NCBI GenBank assembly: GCA_002439285.1
Contig: DJTQ01000436.1
Span: 1-18,896, forward strand
Length of the DNA: 18,896 bases
Source of the DNA: Paenibacillaceae bacterium UBA6304
Lineage (GTDB): Bacteria; Bacillota; Bacilli; Paenibacillales; Paenibacillaceae
Direction of reading: 5' to 3'
Below, piece by piece: positions 1 through 5,658 of this stretch. Within the stretch, counting starts at the first letter, position 1; the number at the start of each line of letters is the position of its first letter. Below the pieces are notes generated by a model. It had not been told where the DNA came from. It saw only the letters and a program-made list of their open reading frames with translations, and did not search any database. The translations under genes were made by a program, and so were the position numbers.

Positions 1-24
1 TTCCCGTCGTCCGCTCCATAATTT

Positions 25-101
25 GCGCCCTTAGCTCAGCTGGATAGAGCGTTTGACTACGAATCAAAAGGTCAGGAGTTCGAATCTCTTAGGGCGCGCC
101 A
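25..101 (+). tRNA. tRNA-Arg (anticodon ACG)
   Basis: A full cloverleaf can be folded. The acceptor stem pairs GCGCCCT with AGGGCGC, the anticodon loop is CTACGAA giving ACG, and the T-loop is TTCGAAT. The discriminator base is G98 and CCA is encoded at 99-101. It is the first gene of a co-directional tRNA cluster whose promoter lies outside the window. Confidence 0.97.
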
Positions 102-227
102 TTTTTTATCAATTGAAGATGCCAGTGTGAAGAAATTGGCAGATCACGGTATTCGAAATTTTGAGGATAACCGTGAGTTCAATCTCTGTTGTCTCTGGCA
201 AGTTTCAAACGGAATAAGAAGGTTTAT

Positions 228-304
228 GGCGGTCGTGGCGAAGGGGTTAACGCACCGGATTGTGGCTCCGGCATTCGTGGGTTCAAGTCCCATCGATCGC
301 CCCA
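228..304 (+). tRNA. tRNA-His (anticodon GTG)
   Basis: The cloverleaf shows the histidine-specific extra 5' G (position 228) facing C301. The acceptor stem is GCGGTCG with CGATCGC (one G-T pair), the anticodon loop is TTGTGGC, and CCA is encoded at 302-304. The 126-base gap before it is unusually wide for a Bacillales tRNA cluster; I see no convincing gene in it. Confidence 0.97.
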
Positions 305-325
305 TTATAACTTTCGAAATCATGT

Positions 326-400
326 TGGGGATTAGCCAAGCGGTAAGGCAACGGACTTTGACTCCGTCATCCATAGGTTCGAATCCTATATCCCCAGCCA
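326..400 (+). tRNA. tRNA-Gln (anticodon TTG)
   Basis: The acceptor stem TGGGGAT pairs with ATCCCCA. The anticodon stem-loop ACGGA-CTTTGAC-TCCGT gives TTG. The discriminator is G397 and CCA is encoded at 398-400. It lies 21 bases after tRNA-His, so the two are probably cut from one precursor. Confidence 0.97.
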
Positions 401-485
401 TTTTTCAGAATTGGTTTAGCGATAGTGTATCGCTTTGCCGAGGATAGGGTCGGAGATTCGATTTCCTTCATCGGCGTATTATTAT

Positions 486-562
486 CGGGATGTAGCTCAG
501 CTTGGTAGAGCACCTGGTTTGGGACCAGGGGGTCGCATGTTCAAATCGTGTCATCCCGACCA
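486..562 (+). tRNA. tRNA-Pro (anticodon TGG)
   Basis: The acceptor stem CGGGATG pairs with CATCCCG. The anticodon stem-loop CCTGG-TTTGGGA-CCAGG gives TGG. The discriminator is A559 and CCA is encoded at 560-562. The 85-base gap before it contains a stretch that resembles a decayed tRNA 3' half (see findings). Confidence 0.97.
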
Positions 563-583
563 TTATTTTTTTGTTGATATTTT

Positions 584-654
584 GCGGGTGTAGTTCAATG
601 GTAGAACTTCAGCCTTCCAAGCTGATAGCGTGGGTTCGATTCCCATCACCCGCT
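584..654 (+). tRNA. tRNA-Gly (anticodon TCC)
   Basis: The acceptor stem GCGGGTG pairs with CACCCGC. The anticodon stem-loop TCAGC-CTTCCAA-GCTGA gives TCC. The discriminator is T654. Unlike the other four tRNAs, no CCA follows (the next bases are TAG), so its 3' end must be added by tRNA nucleotidyltransferase. It is the last tRNA of the cluster. Confidence 0.96.
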
Positions 655-714
655 TAGGATTTTAAAATTGGAGAAACGCAAATATCCCTTGAGAATTAAG
701 ATAATATTACTGGG

Positions 715-752
715 ACTACAAATCCACAACCGAATGCGGTTGTGGATTTTGC
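715..752 (+). terminator. Terminator of tRNA cluster; palindromic repeat copy 1
   Basis: A perfect 13-bp stem (720-732 with 737-749) encloses loop AATG and runs into TTTTGC. It is 65 bases past tRNA-Gly and fits a Rho-independent terminator. The same stem recurs at 2602, 13281 and, degenerate, 4108. The left flank ACTACAAA is shared with the copy at 2597. Confidence 0.85.
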
Positions 753-824
753 GTTTCAAGCGGAAGCCACTCACCACCAAGCGTGTATAAATTATAGAGT
801 TGTTTAATAAAATGATGGACGGAA

Positions 825-833
825 TGATATAAT
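825..833 (+). promoter_or_regulatory. Extended -10 promoter of TetR gene
   Basis: TGA-TATAAT at 825-833 is a perfect extended -10 element, 41 bases before the TTG start. No good -35 box lies 17 bases upstream (TAATAA at 805-810). TTGTTT at 800-805 is 22 bases away, so the promoter probably relies on the TGn extension. Confidence 0.5.
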
Positions 834-874
834 ACAGTAAAAGTATTTGCGCTAGATTATAGGAGGATAATGCT

Positions 875-1480
875 TTGAGTGAAAAGCTTGATCCAAGACA
901 ACTGCGTTCTAAAAAGAAGCTTCATGAAGCGTATTTGGCGCTAATGATGACTACGAATTCAACTCTTTCCATTAAAGAAATATGTGATGAAGCTGGCGTG
1001 ACAAGGCCTACCTTTTATAAGCTTTATAATGATGTCAATTCTTTGAGAACAGCTATGTATAAAGAAATGTTACAAGAGTTAAATGAAATGTTAGTGATAA
1101 ATAAACAGATGAGAGTCGAAGATGTGGGGATTAATAATTTGCCGATTAATATGGTAAATTTATTTCAACATATTTTAGATAACGCTATATTTTACCATTC
1201 ATTCCTTCTTATCAGTCCGGATTACGATTTTATTAATGAATTAAAGAGCATATTAAAAAACTACATTGAGGATGGACTTCGAATTGTAAATTCGGAGGAA
1301 AAAAACAAGATAAGTATACCCTTGGAATTTGCAATTAATTATGCAGTTGGAGCTTATTTTGAGAGTATTTTATGGTGGATACAGAATAATTATAAATTTT
1401 CTGCCGAGGAAATGACGATGTTGTTACTACGAATATCTTTAAAAGGTCCATTCACGGACGAGATTCAACTTATCGTTTAA
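875..1480 (+). CDS. TetR/AcrR family transcriptional regulator
   Basis: This 201-residue protein has a TetR-type helix-turn-helix in residues about 12-58. The core LSIKEICDEAGVTRPTFYKLY is typical, with the recognition helix around TRPTFYKLY. The C-terminal ligand and dimer domain is not recognisable to a specific subfamily. The start is TTG: AGGAGG at 861-866 is 8 bases upstream, and the nearer ATG at 870 reads ATG-CTT-stop. The gene is markedly AT-rich (15 G+C in the 60 bases 1141-1200, against 34 in 5521-5580 of the flavoprotein gene), which suggests acquisition. It is followed by its own terminator and then by an SDR gene in the same direction, for which it is the obvious candidate regulator. 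Family assignment is firm; target and ligand are unknown. Confidence 0.9.
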   Translation: MSEKLDPRQLRSKKKLHEAYLALMMTTNSTLSIKEICDEAGVTRPTFYKLYNDVNSLRTAMYKEMLQELNEMLVINKQMRVEDVGINNLPINMVNLFQHILDNAIFYHSFLLISPDYDFINELKSILKNYIEDGLRIVNSEEKNKISIPLEFAINYAVGAYFESILWWIQNNYKFSAEEMTMLLLRISLKGPFTDEIQLIV

Positions 1481-1495
1481 ATTAGAAAAATAAAT

Positions 1496-1548
1496 AATTC
1501 CTTAATGACGCAATTACGATATTTTTCGTGTCATTAAGGAATTTTTTT
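1496..1548 (+). terminator. Rho-independent terminator after TetR gene
   Basis: A perfect 14-bp stem (1496-1509 with 1530-1543), AATTCCTTAATGAC and its complement, encloses a 20-base loop and ends in a run of seven Ts (1542-1548). It starts 16 bases past the TetR stop. Its sequence is unrelated to the CCACAACC repeat family. Confidence 0.85.
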
Positions 1549-1564
1549 GATTTTCAAGGGTAGT

Positions 1565-1660
1565 CTAACCTCCATCAATAACTAACTCAGTACCGGTTGC
1601 AAATCGAGTTTTGTCACAAGTAAATGCGATCAAGCCATCAGTAGATATAATAGATCTCTA
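1565..1660 (-). pseudogene. C-terminal relic of a short-chain dehydrogenase/reductase
   Basis: On the minus strand, about 31 codons read into TAG at 1567-1565 and end in TRFATGTELVIDGG, the C-terminal signature of classical SDR enzymes. Just upstream come DGLIAFTCDK, resembling the usual FLASDES segment, and then an in-frame stop near 1660. The cofactor-binding and catalytic parts are gone. The relic differs clearly from the C-terminus of the intact SDR at 1747-2556 (AFITGQVISADGG), so it is not a simple partial duplication of that gene. It is convergent with the TetR gene, and its missing 5' part is replaced by the promoter region of the intact SDR. Confidence 0.7.
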
Positions 1661-1672
1661 AATGTTAACTAT

Positions 1673-1701
1673 TTTACTTAGTGTAAATTAGATGATATAC
1701 T
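1673..1701 (+). promoter_or_regulatory. SDR gene promoter with overlapping inverted repeat
   Basis: TTTACT (1673-1678) and TATACT (1696-1701) are 17 bases apart, a good sigma-A promoter. The inverted repeat TTTAC-TTAGT-GTAAA (1673-1687) covers the -35 box. This is a plausible repressor site, perhaps for the upstream TetR protein. I saw no matching site at the TetR promoter, so that link is inference. Confidence 0.55.
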
Positions 1702-1746
1702 ATACATTCCATATGCATTATAAATAGTCAAAGGGAGGAATTCATA

Positions 1747-2556
1747 ATGGGTCGTTTAGAGAATAAAGTAGGCATCGTAACTGGAGCAGCCTCCGGAATG
1801 GGAGAAGCAACAGCGAAGTTGTTTGCACAAGAAGGAGCTAAAGTCGTTGTTGCCGATATTAACATGGAGGGTGCTAAGCGAGTTGTTGCGGAAATTGAAG
1901 CTGCGGGTGGAATAGCACTTGCCCAGTACGTTGATATTGGCTCACCTGAAAAAATAGAAGAAATGGTTTTAGCAGCTAAGAATGAATTTGGTCGCTTGGA
2001 CATTCTTCACAATAATGCGGCTCGCCTTGATTTTAAAGGTGATGTAGATGTAGTGGGCATGGATGTGTTCGAATGGGATGAAACGATGCGGTTTAATTTA
2101 AGATCGGTTCTTTTAGGAACAAAATATGCGATTCCAGTCATGCTTGAAAATGGTGGAGGGTCGATCATCAATACTTCTTCAATGGGAGGATTGGTTAGTG
2201 AGCTTGGGAAATCCGCATACGCAGCTGCAAAAGCAGGGGTTATATCGTTAACGAAGTCAACGGCGGTTCAATATGGCAAACAAAATATTCGTTGCAATGC
2301 AATTGCACCAGGTATGGTACTAAACGAGTCGGTTGTAGAACATGCGCCAGAGCCATTAAGAAAATTAATTGACATCTATACAGATGTAAAATGCACACCG
2401 CGTATTGGTAATCCTATGGATATTGCAAATTTGGCTGTGTTTTTAGCTAGTGATGAATCCGCATTTATTACAGGTCAAGTCATTAGTGCAGATGGCGGTT
2501 TGCTTATTAAAAACCCGGCTGTTGCCGAAATTCAAAAACAAAATTTGAGTTGGTAA
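1747..2556 (+). CDS. SDR family oxidoreductase, probably NAD-dependent
   Basis: A classical short-chain dehydrogenase/reductase of 269 residues. The dinucleotide-binding motif TGAASGMG is at 12-19. D37, at the end of the second strand, favours NAD(H) over NADP(H). NNA is at 89-91. The catalytic tetrad is N117, S145, Y158 and K162 (YAAAK). The C-terminal DGG follows FLASDESAFITGQ. It probably oxidises an alcohol or reduces a ketone in the cytoplasm; the substrate cannot be read from sequence. ATG 1747 has a strong site (AAGGGAGG, ending 8 bases before). The gene stands alone between its own promoter and the repeat terminator at 2602. Its base composition is lower in G+C than genes to the right (24 of 60 in 2281-2340), as for the TetR gene. 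Confidence 0.92.
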   Translation: MGRLENKVGIVTGAASGMGEATAKLFAQEGAKVVVADINMEGAKRVVAEIEAAGGIALAQYVDIGSPEKIEEMVLAAKNEFGRLDILHNNAARLDFKGDVDVVGMDVFEWDETMRFNLRSVLLGTKYAIPVMLENGGGSIINTSSMGGLVSELGKSAYAAAKAGVISLTKSTAVQYGKQNIRCNAIAPGMVLNESVVEHAPEPLRKLIDIYTDVKCTPRIGNPMDIANLAVFLASDESAFITGQVISADGGLLIKNPAVAEIQKQNLSW

Positions 2557-2596
2557 TTTCAGAGGTGACTATTTAAATACCACGGGTCGCCTGCCT

Positions 2597-2636
2597 ACTA
2601 CAAAATCCACAACCGAATCCGGTTGTGGATTTTTGC
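2597..2636 (+). terminator. Terminator of SDR gene; palindromic repeat copy 2
   Basis: A 14-bp perfect stem (2602-2615 with 2620-2633) encloses loop AATC and is followed by TTTTTGCT. It lies between the convergent SDR and nitroreductase genes. The A-run on its left arm also gives four Ts on the minus strand, so it may act in both directions. The left flank ACTACAAA matches copy 1 at 715. Confidence 0.85.
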
Positions 2637-2670
2637 TCTACAAAGCTAGGGGTATCGGAGTTATGCTTCC

Positions 2671-3420
2671 TTACTTCAGATCAAATCCCTTGCTCTTCAC
2701 GTATTCCGTATACCCGCTAAGCGGCATATCTTTATCCAGCATAGCGATGAATTTTCCGGACCAGCTTACCTTTTGTTTGTTGTTCGTTCGTGAGGCGTAA
2801 TACTCCTCGATTCCCCGATCATACTCTTCAACCTTTGCTTTAAGATCAAGATCATCTTCATACCGGTTTTCAAAAAAGACGGCGGACTGCGGCAGCCGCG
2901 GCTTTTGCTCGGGGAGCTCGTCGGGAACGCCTACTGCAAGACCGGCCAAAGGAATGACGAAGTCCGGCAGGCCAAGCCATTCGTCCAGTGCGGGCAGGGC
3001 CTCGTTAATTCCGCCGATGATCACGGCTCCGAGTCCCATTGATTCAGCCGCCACATTGGCATTTTGCAGGGCAAGCGCGGCACTCAACACAGCGGTTTGG
3101 TAAAAATAGGAGTAGCTCAGGTTACGGGCCATTTTTTCTTGTTGGTCCGGGCCGGCGGCCAACATCATCCGATGAAGATCAGTACAAAAAATAAAAAAGT
3201 ACCCGCATTTCTCAATCGACGGATTATTCGAATGTACCGCGATCTTCTTCCTCAGTTCCTGTTCGGTAACGCCGATGATCGAGAACGGCTGCATATGCGC
3301 CGAGGTTGGCGCCATTTGCGCTGCATCAACAATGGCTTCGATTTGCTCGCCTGTCAACGGACTATCTTTAAACTTACGGATGGAGCGATGCTGGCGGATC
3401 ACTTGGATGACCTCATTCAT
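2671..3420 (-). CDS. nfrA: NADPH-dependent flavin/nitroreductase, NfrA/NfsA type
   Basis: A 249-residue nitroreductase-family protein, the same length as Bacillus subtilis NfrA1. The N-terminal HRSIRKF (residues 11-17) is the FMN-phosphate binding segment of the family, followed by AAQMAPTSAHMQPFSIIGV. The C-terminal region (YDRGIEEYYASRTNN, then WSGKF) is characteristic of the NfsA/FRP group. These FMN enzymes take electrons from NADPH and reduce nitroaromatics, quinones or free flavin. The frame is open to 3477, but ATG at 3420 is chosen because GGAGGG lies 7 bases before it; the upstream 19 codons cover regulatory DNA. The gene is divergent from a MarR gene, with two shared-type operators between, so it is probably induced by electrophiles or oxidants through that regulator. 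Confidence 0.92.
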   Translation of the reverse strand: MNEVIQVIRQHRSIRKFKDSPLTGEQIEAIVDAAQMAPTSAHMQPFSIIGVTEQELRKKIAVHSNNPSIEKCGYFFIFCTDLHRMMLAAGPDQQEKMARNLSYSYFYQTAVLSAALALQNANVAAESMGLGAVIIGGINEALPALDEWLGLPDFVIPLAGLAVGVPDELPEQKPRLPQSAVFFENRYEDDLDLKAKVEEYDRGIEEYYASRTNNKQKVSWSGKFIAMLDKDMPLSGYTEYVKSKGFDLK

Positions 3421-3481
3421 TATAATTCCCTCCAAATAGATGGTTTGTATAGAAGTTATATGAAGACCGTGTTTCATCGAA

Positions 3482-3499
3482 TGGTTTCCATGGAAACAA
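3482..3499. promoter_or_regulatory. Putative MarR operator 1 (nitroreductase side)
   Basis: TGGTTTCCATGGAAACAA contains the perfect palindrome GTTTCC-AT-GGAAAC (3484-3497), a size typical of MarR-family sites. It is 62 bases upstream of the nitroreductase start. The reverse complement of operator 2 matches it at 16 of 18 positions. Confidence 0.75.
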
Positions 3500-3528
3500 T
3501 AATAACAAGCAAAAGACGTTCTGTCAAA

Positions 3529-3546
3529 TTGTTTCCTGGGAAACCA
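3529..3546. promoter_or_regulatory. Putative MarR operator 2 (MarR side)
   Basis: TTGTTTCCTGGGAAACCA contains GTTTCC-TG-GGAAAC (3531-3544). It ends three bases before the TATAAT box at 3550-3555, so bound protein would block the MarR promoter. This predicts negative autoregulation. Confidence 0.75.
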
Positions 3547-3549
3547 TGA

Positions 3550-3555
3550 TATAAT
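3550..3555 (+). promoter_or_regulatory. -10 box of MarR gene promoter
   Basis: TATAAT, 26 bases before the MarR start. The -35 box is unclear: TTGTTT at 3529-3534 gives a short 15-base spacer and lies inside operator 2. Confidence 0.5.
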
Positions 3556-3581
3556 AAAAAGAAAAAAGGTAGGCTTGCCTT

Positions 3582-4070
3582 ATGCCAGATATGAATGATG
3601 AGTTGCTTCAACTCAAAAACCGCATCGAAAAGTCTATATACCGAATCCTCATTAGCGAAACCGACGAGGATCAGGATCGGCTTTGGCTCATGGAGCATAT
3701 CTCCGACGACCGGCTAAAAAAGCTGCTCCCCCGCCTTTCTATTTCAAGCTTGCATGTTTTGGACGTCATCCGGAAGCATGAAAGTATTAAAGGGATTGAT
3801 ATTGCCCGCGATATGGAGATCACGAAAGGCGCTGTCTCCAAAATCACCCGCAAATTGCTGGATCAGGGTCTGATTCGGAAAACCCAACTGCCGGACAACC
3901 TGAAAGAAATTTATTTCTCCGTGACTCCGCTCGGCGCCGAATTGGCCGAACTGCATCGGTTATTTCACCTGGAGCAGGATCTTAAAGCGATGGAATTGAT
4001 GACAAGTTTTGATGCTGCGTCGCTCAAAATCGTGGCGGACTTTCTGGAGAAGTTGGCCAGCCTGCGGTAG
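3582..4070 (+). CDS. MarR family transcriptional regulator
   Basis: A 162-residue protein with a winged helix-turn-helix at about residues 50-115. SISSLHVLDVIRKHESIKGIDIARDM leads into the recognition helix TKGAVSKITRKLLDQGLI, and the wing (KTQLPDNLKEIYFSVTPLG) follows. Flanking helices would form the dimer interface, as in all MarR proteins. There are no cysteines near the N-terminus of the kind used for thiol sensing by OhrR. The start ATG 3582 has a weak site (AAAGGT about 11 bases upstream); an in-frame ATG at 3591 is the alternative. It is divergent from the nitroreductase gene, and its -10 box abuts an operator. The likely role is repression of both genes, relieved by a small aromatic or oxidising compound. 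Confidence 0.92.
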   Translation: MPDMNDELLQLKNRIEKSIYRILISETDEDQDRLWLMEHISDDRLKKLLPRLSISSLHVLDVIRKHESIKGIDIARDMEITKGAVSKITRKLLDQGLIRKTQLPDNLKEIYFSVTPLGAELAELHRLFHLEQDLKAMELMTSFDAASLKIVADFLEKLASLR

Positions 4071-4107
4071 GTTGCGAAGATTGAAGGAGAAATGCCTCTA
4101 GCCATTG

Positions 4108-4136
4108 ATTCACAACGCATAATGTTGTGGATTTTT
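4108..4136 (+). terminator. Terminator of MarR gene; degenerate repeat copy 4
   Basis: CACAAC (4111-4116) pairs with GTTGTG (4124-4129). The stem extends outward through a T-G wobble and two A-T pairs, then runs into TTTTTGCT. The right arm and tail (GTTGTGGATTTTTGCT) are identical to copies 2 and 3, while the left arm and loop have diverged. It is 37 bases past the MarR stop. Confidence 0.7.
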
Positions 4137-4192
4137 GCTATATTTGGGGCATTACTGTAATGGAACGTGATGTCAGGAACACTCCGTCGGGA

Positions 4193-4261
4193 TTATGTGG
4201 TGGATACTCCTATGTTATAATTAGATTTAGAGCTGTTTCATTCAGAGAAAATATATTTTCT
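4193..4261 (+). promoter_or_regulatory. Promoter and palindrome upstream of flavoprotein pair
   Basis: TGT-TATAAT (4213-4221) is an extended -10 box, with TTATGT 17 bases upstream (4193-4198). Downstream lies the perfect 16-bp palindrome AGAAAATATATTTTCT (4246-4261), about 20-35 bases after the expected start point. A repressor there would block elongation. The palindrome is AT-only apart from one pair, so chance is not excluded. Confidence 0.45.
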
Positions 4262-4300
4262 ATATATAAATCCATTGGACAAGGGGTGCATTGAATAATC

Positions 4301-5626
4301 ATGCACGATGATCAGACTTCCTTGCACCACAAGTTGATTATTATCGGCGCGGGTGCATCAGGACTCATGGCCGCCGTTACTGCGCGGGATTTGGGTATCG
4401 ATACCGCCATTCTGGAGGGGAACGACCGGATTGGCAAGAAGATTGCAATGACAGGCGACGGCCGTTGTAATATTACAAATGAATCCACTATGACGGGTTC
4501 GGACGACGATGGGTTGGCTTTATCACGCAAGTATCATGGAAGTCAGCCTGAATTTGTGTTTCCAGTGCTGCAACAATTCGGCATCCGTCAAACGATGGAT
4601 TTCTTTCATGTGCTTGGGCTGCCGCTTACAAGATTGAAAGAGGGATTTATGTACCCGATGTCGTTCCAGGCTGCATCGGTGGTGGACATTTTCGAGCTTG
4701 CTCTAGAGGAACGGAACATTCCGGTATACCTTAACAACAAAGTGCTGGATGTCGACGTATCGGCAGACCATCCACGCTTTAAGATTACGTGCCGAACTGA
4801 GACAGAGGAGCAGGTTGAGAAGCAGGTTGTTTATACCAGTGATTATCTGTTTCTTTGTACGGGTGGCCTTACCGGCCAGAATGCGGGGACAGATGGGTCC
4901 GGGTATACGCTTGCCCAGCGACTGGGGCACTCCATGGTGAAGCCTCTTCCGGCCATCGTGCAACTGAAGGTGAAATATCCATACCAGAAGGCGCTATCCG
5001 GCATTAAACTCCAAGGACGAGCCCACATCCTCGTAAACGGCAAAATCGTCCGCAGTGAAACCGGCGAAATTCATTTCACCGATTACGGTTTCTCGGGCCC
5101 TGCGATTCTACAGCTTGGCCGGCAGGCTGCCGTTCATCTTGCGAAAGGGGACTCCGTCACCTTATCCGTGGATTTGATGCCGGGCCGCACGGAGGAAGAA
5201 GTTATCGAATTTCTGGAAATGAACTGGGGAATGTTCGCACACCGGACGGTCGCGGAATCTTTCGTTGGTTTTTTACACAAGAAGCTGGTCTCTGTCATGT
5301 TGAAGGAAGCGAAAATTGATCAAGAGTCAGGACTGCTCTGTCAGGATCTCTCGTGGAAAACCAAAAAGATCTTCTATAAGTTATTGAAGAGTTGGGAATT
5401 TAAAGTGACCGAAACTCAAAGCTTTGAGAATGCGCAAGCGACAGCCGGCGGCATCGCTACGAAAGAACTCGTCGCGGATACACTGGAATCCAAACTCGTG
5501 CCGGGGCTCTATCTGACCGGCGAGGTGATGGATGTCGACGGCGACTTCGGGGGTTATAATCTGCAATGGGCCTGGAGTTCCGGCTATGTGGCCGCGATGG
5601 CGTTAGGGAAACATATTTTCAAATGA
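4301..5626 (+). CDS. HI0933/BaiN-like FAD-dependent oxidoreductase, paralog 1
   Basis: A 441-residue flavoprotein of the HI0933-like family (often named aminoacetone oxidase family or BaiN-like; YtfP in B. subtilis). The Rossmann FAD motif GAGASG is at 16-21, and GDGRCNITN at 52-60 has D53 where the family normally has N. SGPAILQL and TAGGIATKEL follow. The C-terminal FAD-contacting block is GEVMDVDGDFGGYNLQWAWSSG. BaiN itself is linked to bile-acid dehydroxylation, but the role of most members is unknown and no substrate can be inferred here. ATG 4301 is the only good start; AAGGGG lies 14 bases upstream, rather far. The stop overlaps the ATG at 5623 (ATGA), pointing to translational coupling with paralog 2. 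Confidence 0.9.
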   Translation: MHDDQTSLHHKLIIIGAGASGLMAAVTARDLGIDTAILEGNDRIGKKIAMTGDGRCNITNESTMTGSDDDGLALSRKYHGSQPEFVFPVLQQFGIRQTMDFFHVLGLPLTRLKEGFMYPMSFQAASVVDIFELALEERNIPVYLNNKVLDVDVSADHPRFKITCRTETEEQVEKQVVYTSDYLFLCTGGLTGQNAGTDGSGYTLAQRLGHSMVKPLPAIVQLKVKYPYQKALSGIKLQGRAHILVNGKIVRSETGEIHFTDYGFSGPAILQLGRQAAVHLAKGDSVTLSVDLMPGRTEEEVIEFLEMNWGMFAHRTVAESFVGFLHKKLVSVMLKEAKIDQESGLLCQDLSWKTKKIFYKLLKSWEFKVTETQSFENAQATAGGIATKELVADTLESKLVPGLYLTGEVMDVDGDFGGYNLQWAWSSGYVAAMALGKHIFK

Positions 5627-5658
5627 AGCCATTAAAAAAAGGAATGAATTCAACACAT

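Noticed and set aside
145..175. CACGGT / ACCGTG inverted repeat between tRNA-Arg and tRNA-His
   Set aside because: Six-base arms with a 19-base loop and no T-run; too weak for a terminator or a tRNA relic.
127..447. Open frames on both strands across the tRNA genes (127-447 plus, 144-401 minus)
   Set aside because: They are translations through tRNA-His and tRNA-Gln. The minus-strand frame is the usual spurious antisense-of-tRNA protein (DIGFEPMDD, GLEPTNAG), and neither has a ribosome site.
870..878. Two-codon ORF ATG-CTT-TGA overlapping the TetR TTG start, suggesting a regulatory mini-ORF
   Set aside because: AGGAGG is only 3 bases from this ATG but 8 from the TTG. The short frame is most likely a chance by-product of the start region.
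3064..3549. Plus-strand open frame opposite the nitroreductase
   Set aside because: It is antisense to a well-supported gene, has no ribosome site, and encodes no recognisable protein; it also runs across the two operators.
5566..5658. N-terminal extension of flavoprotein paralog 2
   Set aside because: The extra codons overlap the end of paralog 1 in another frame and have no match in the paralog, whose N-terminus aligns with ATG 5659. ATG 5623 remains possible.
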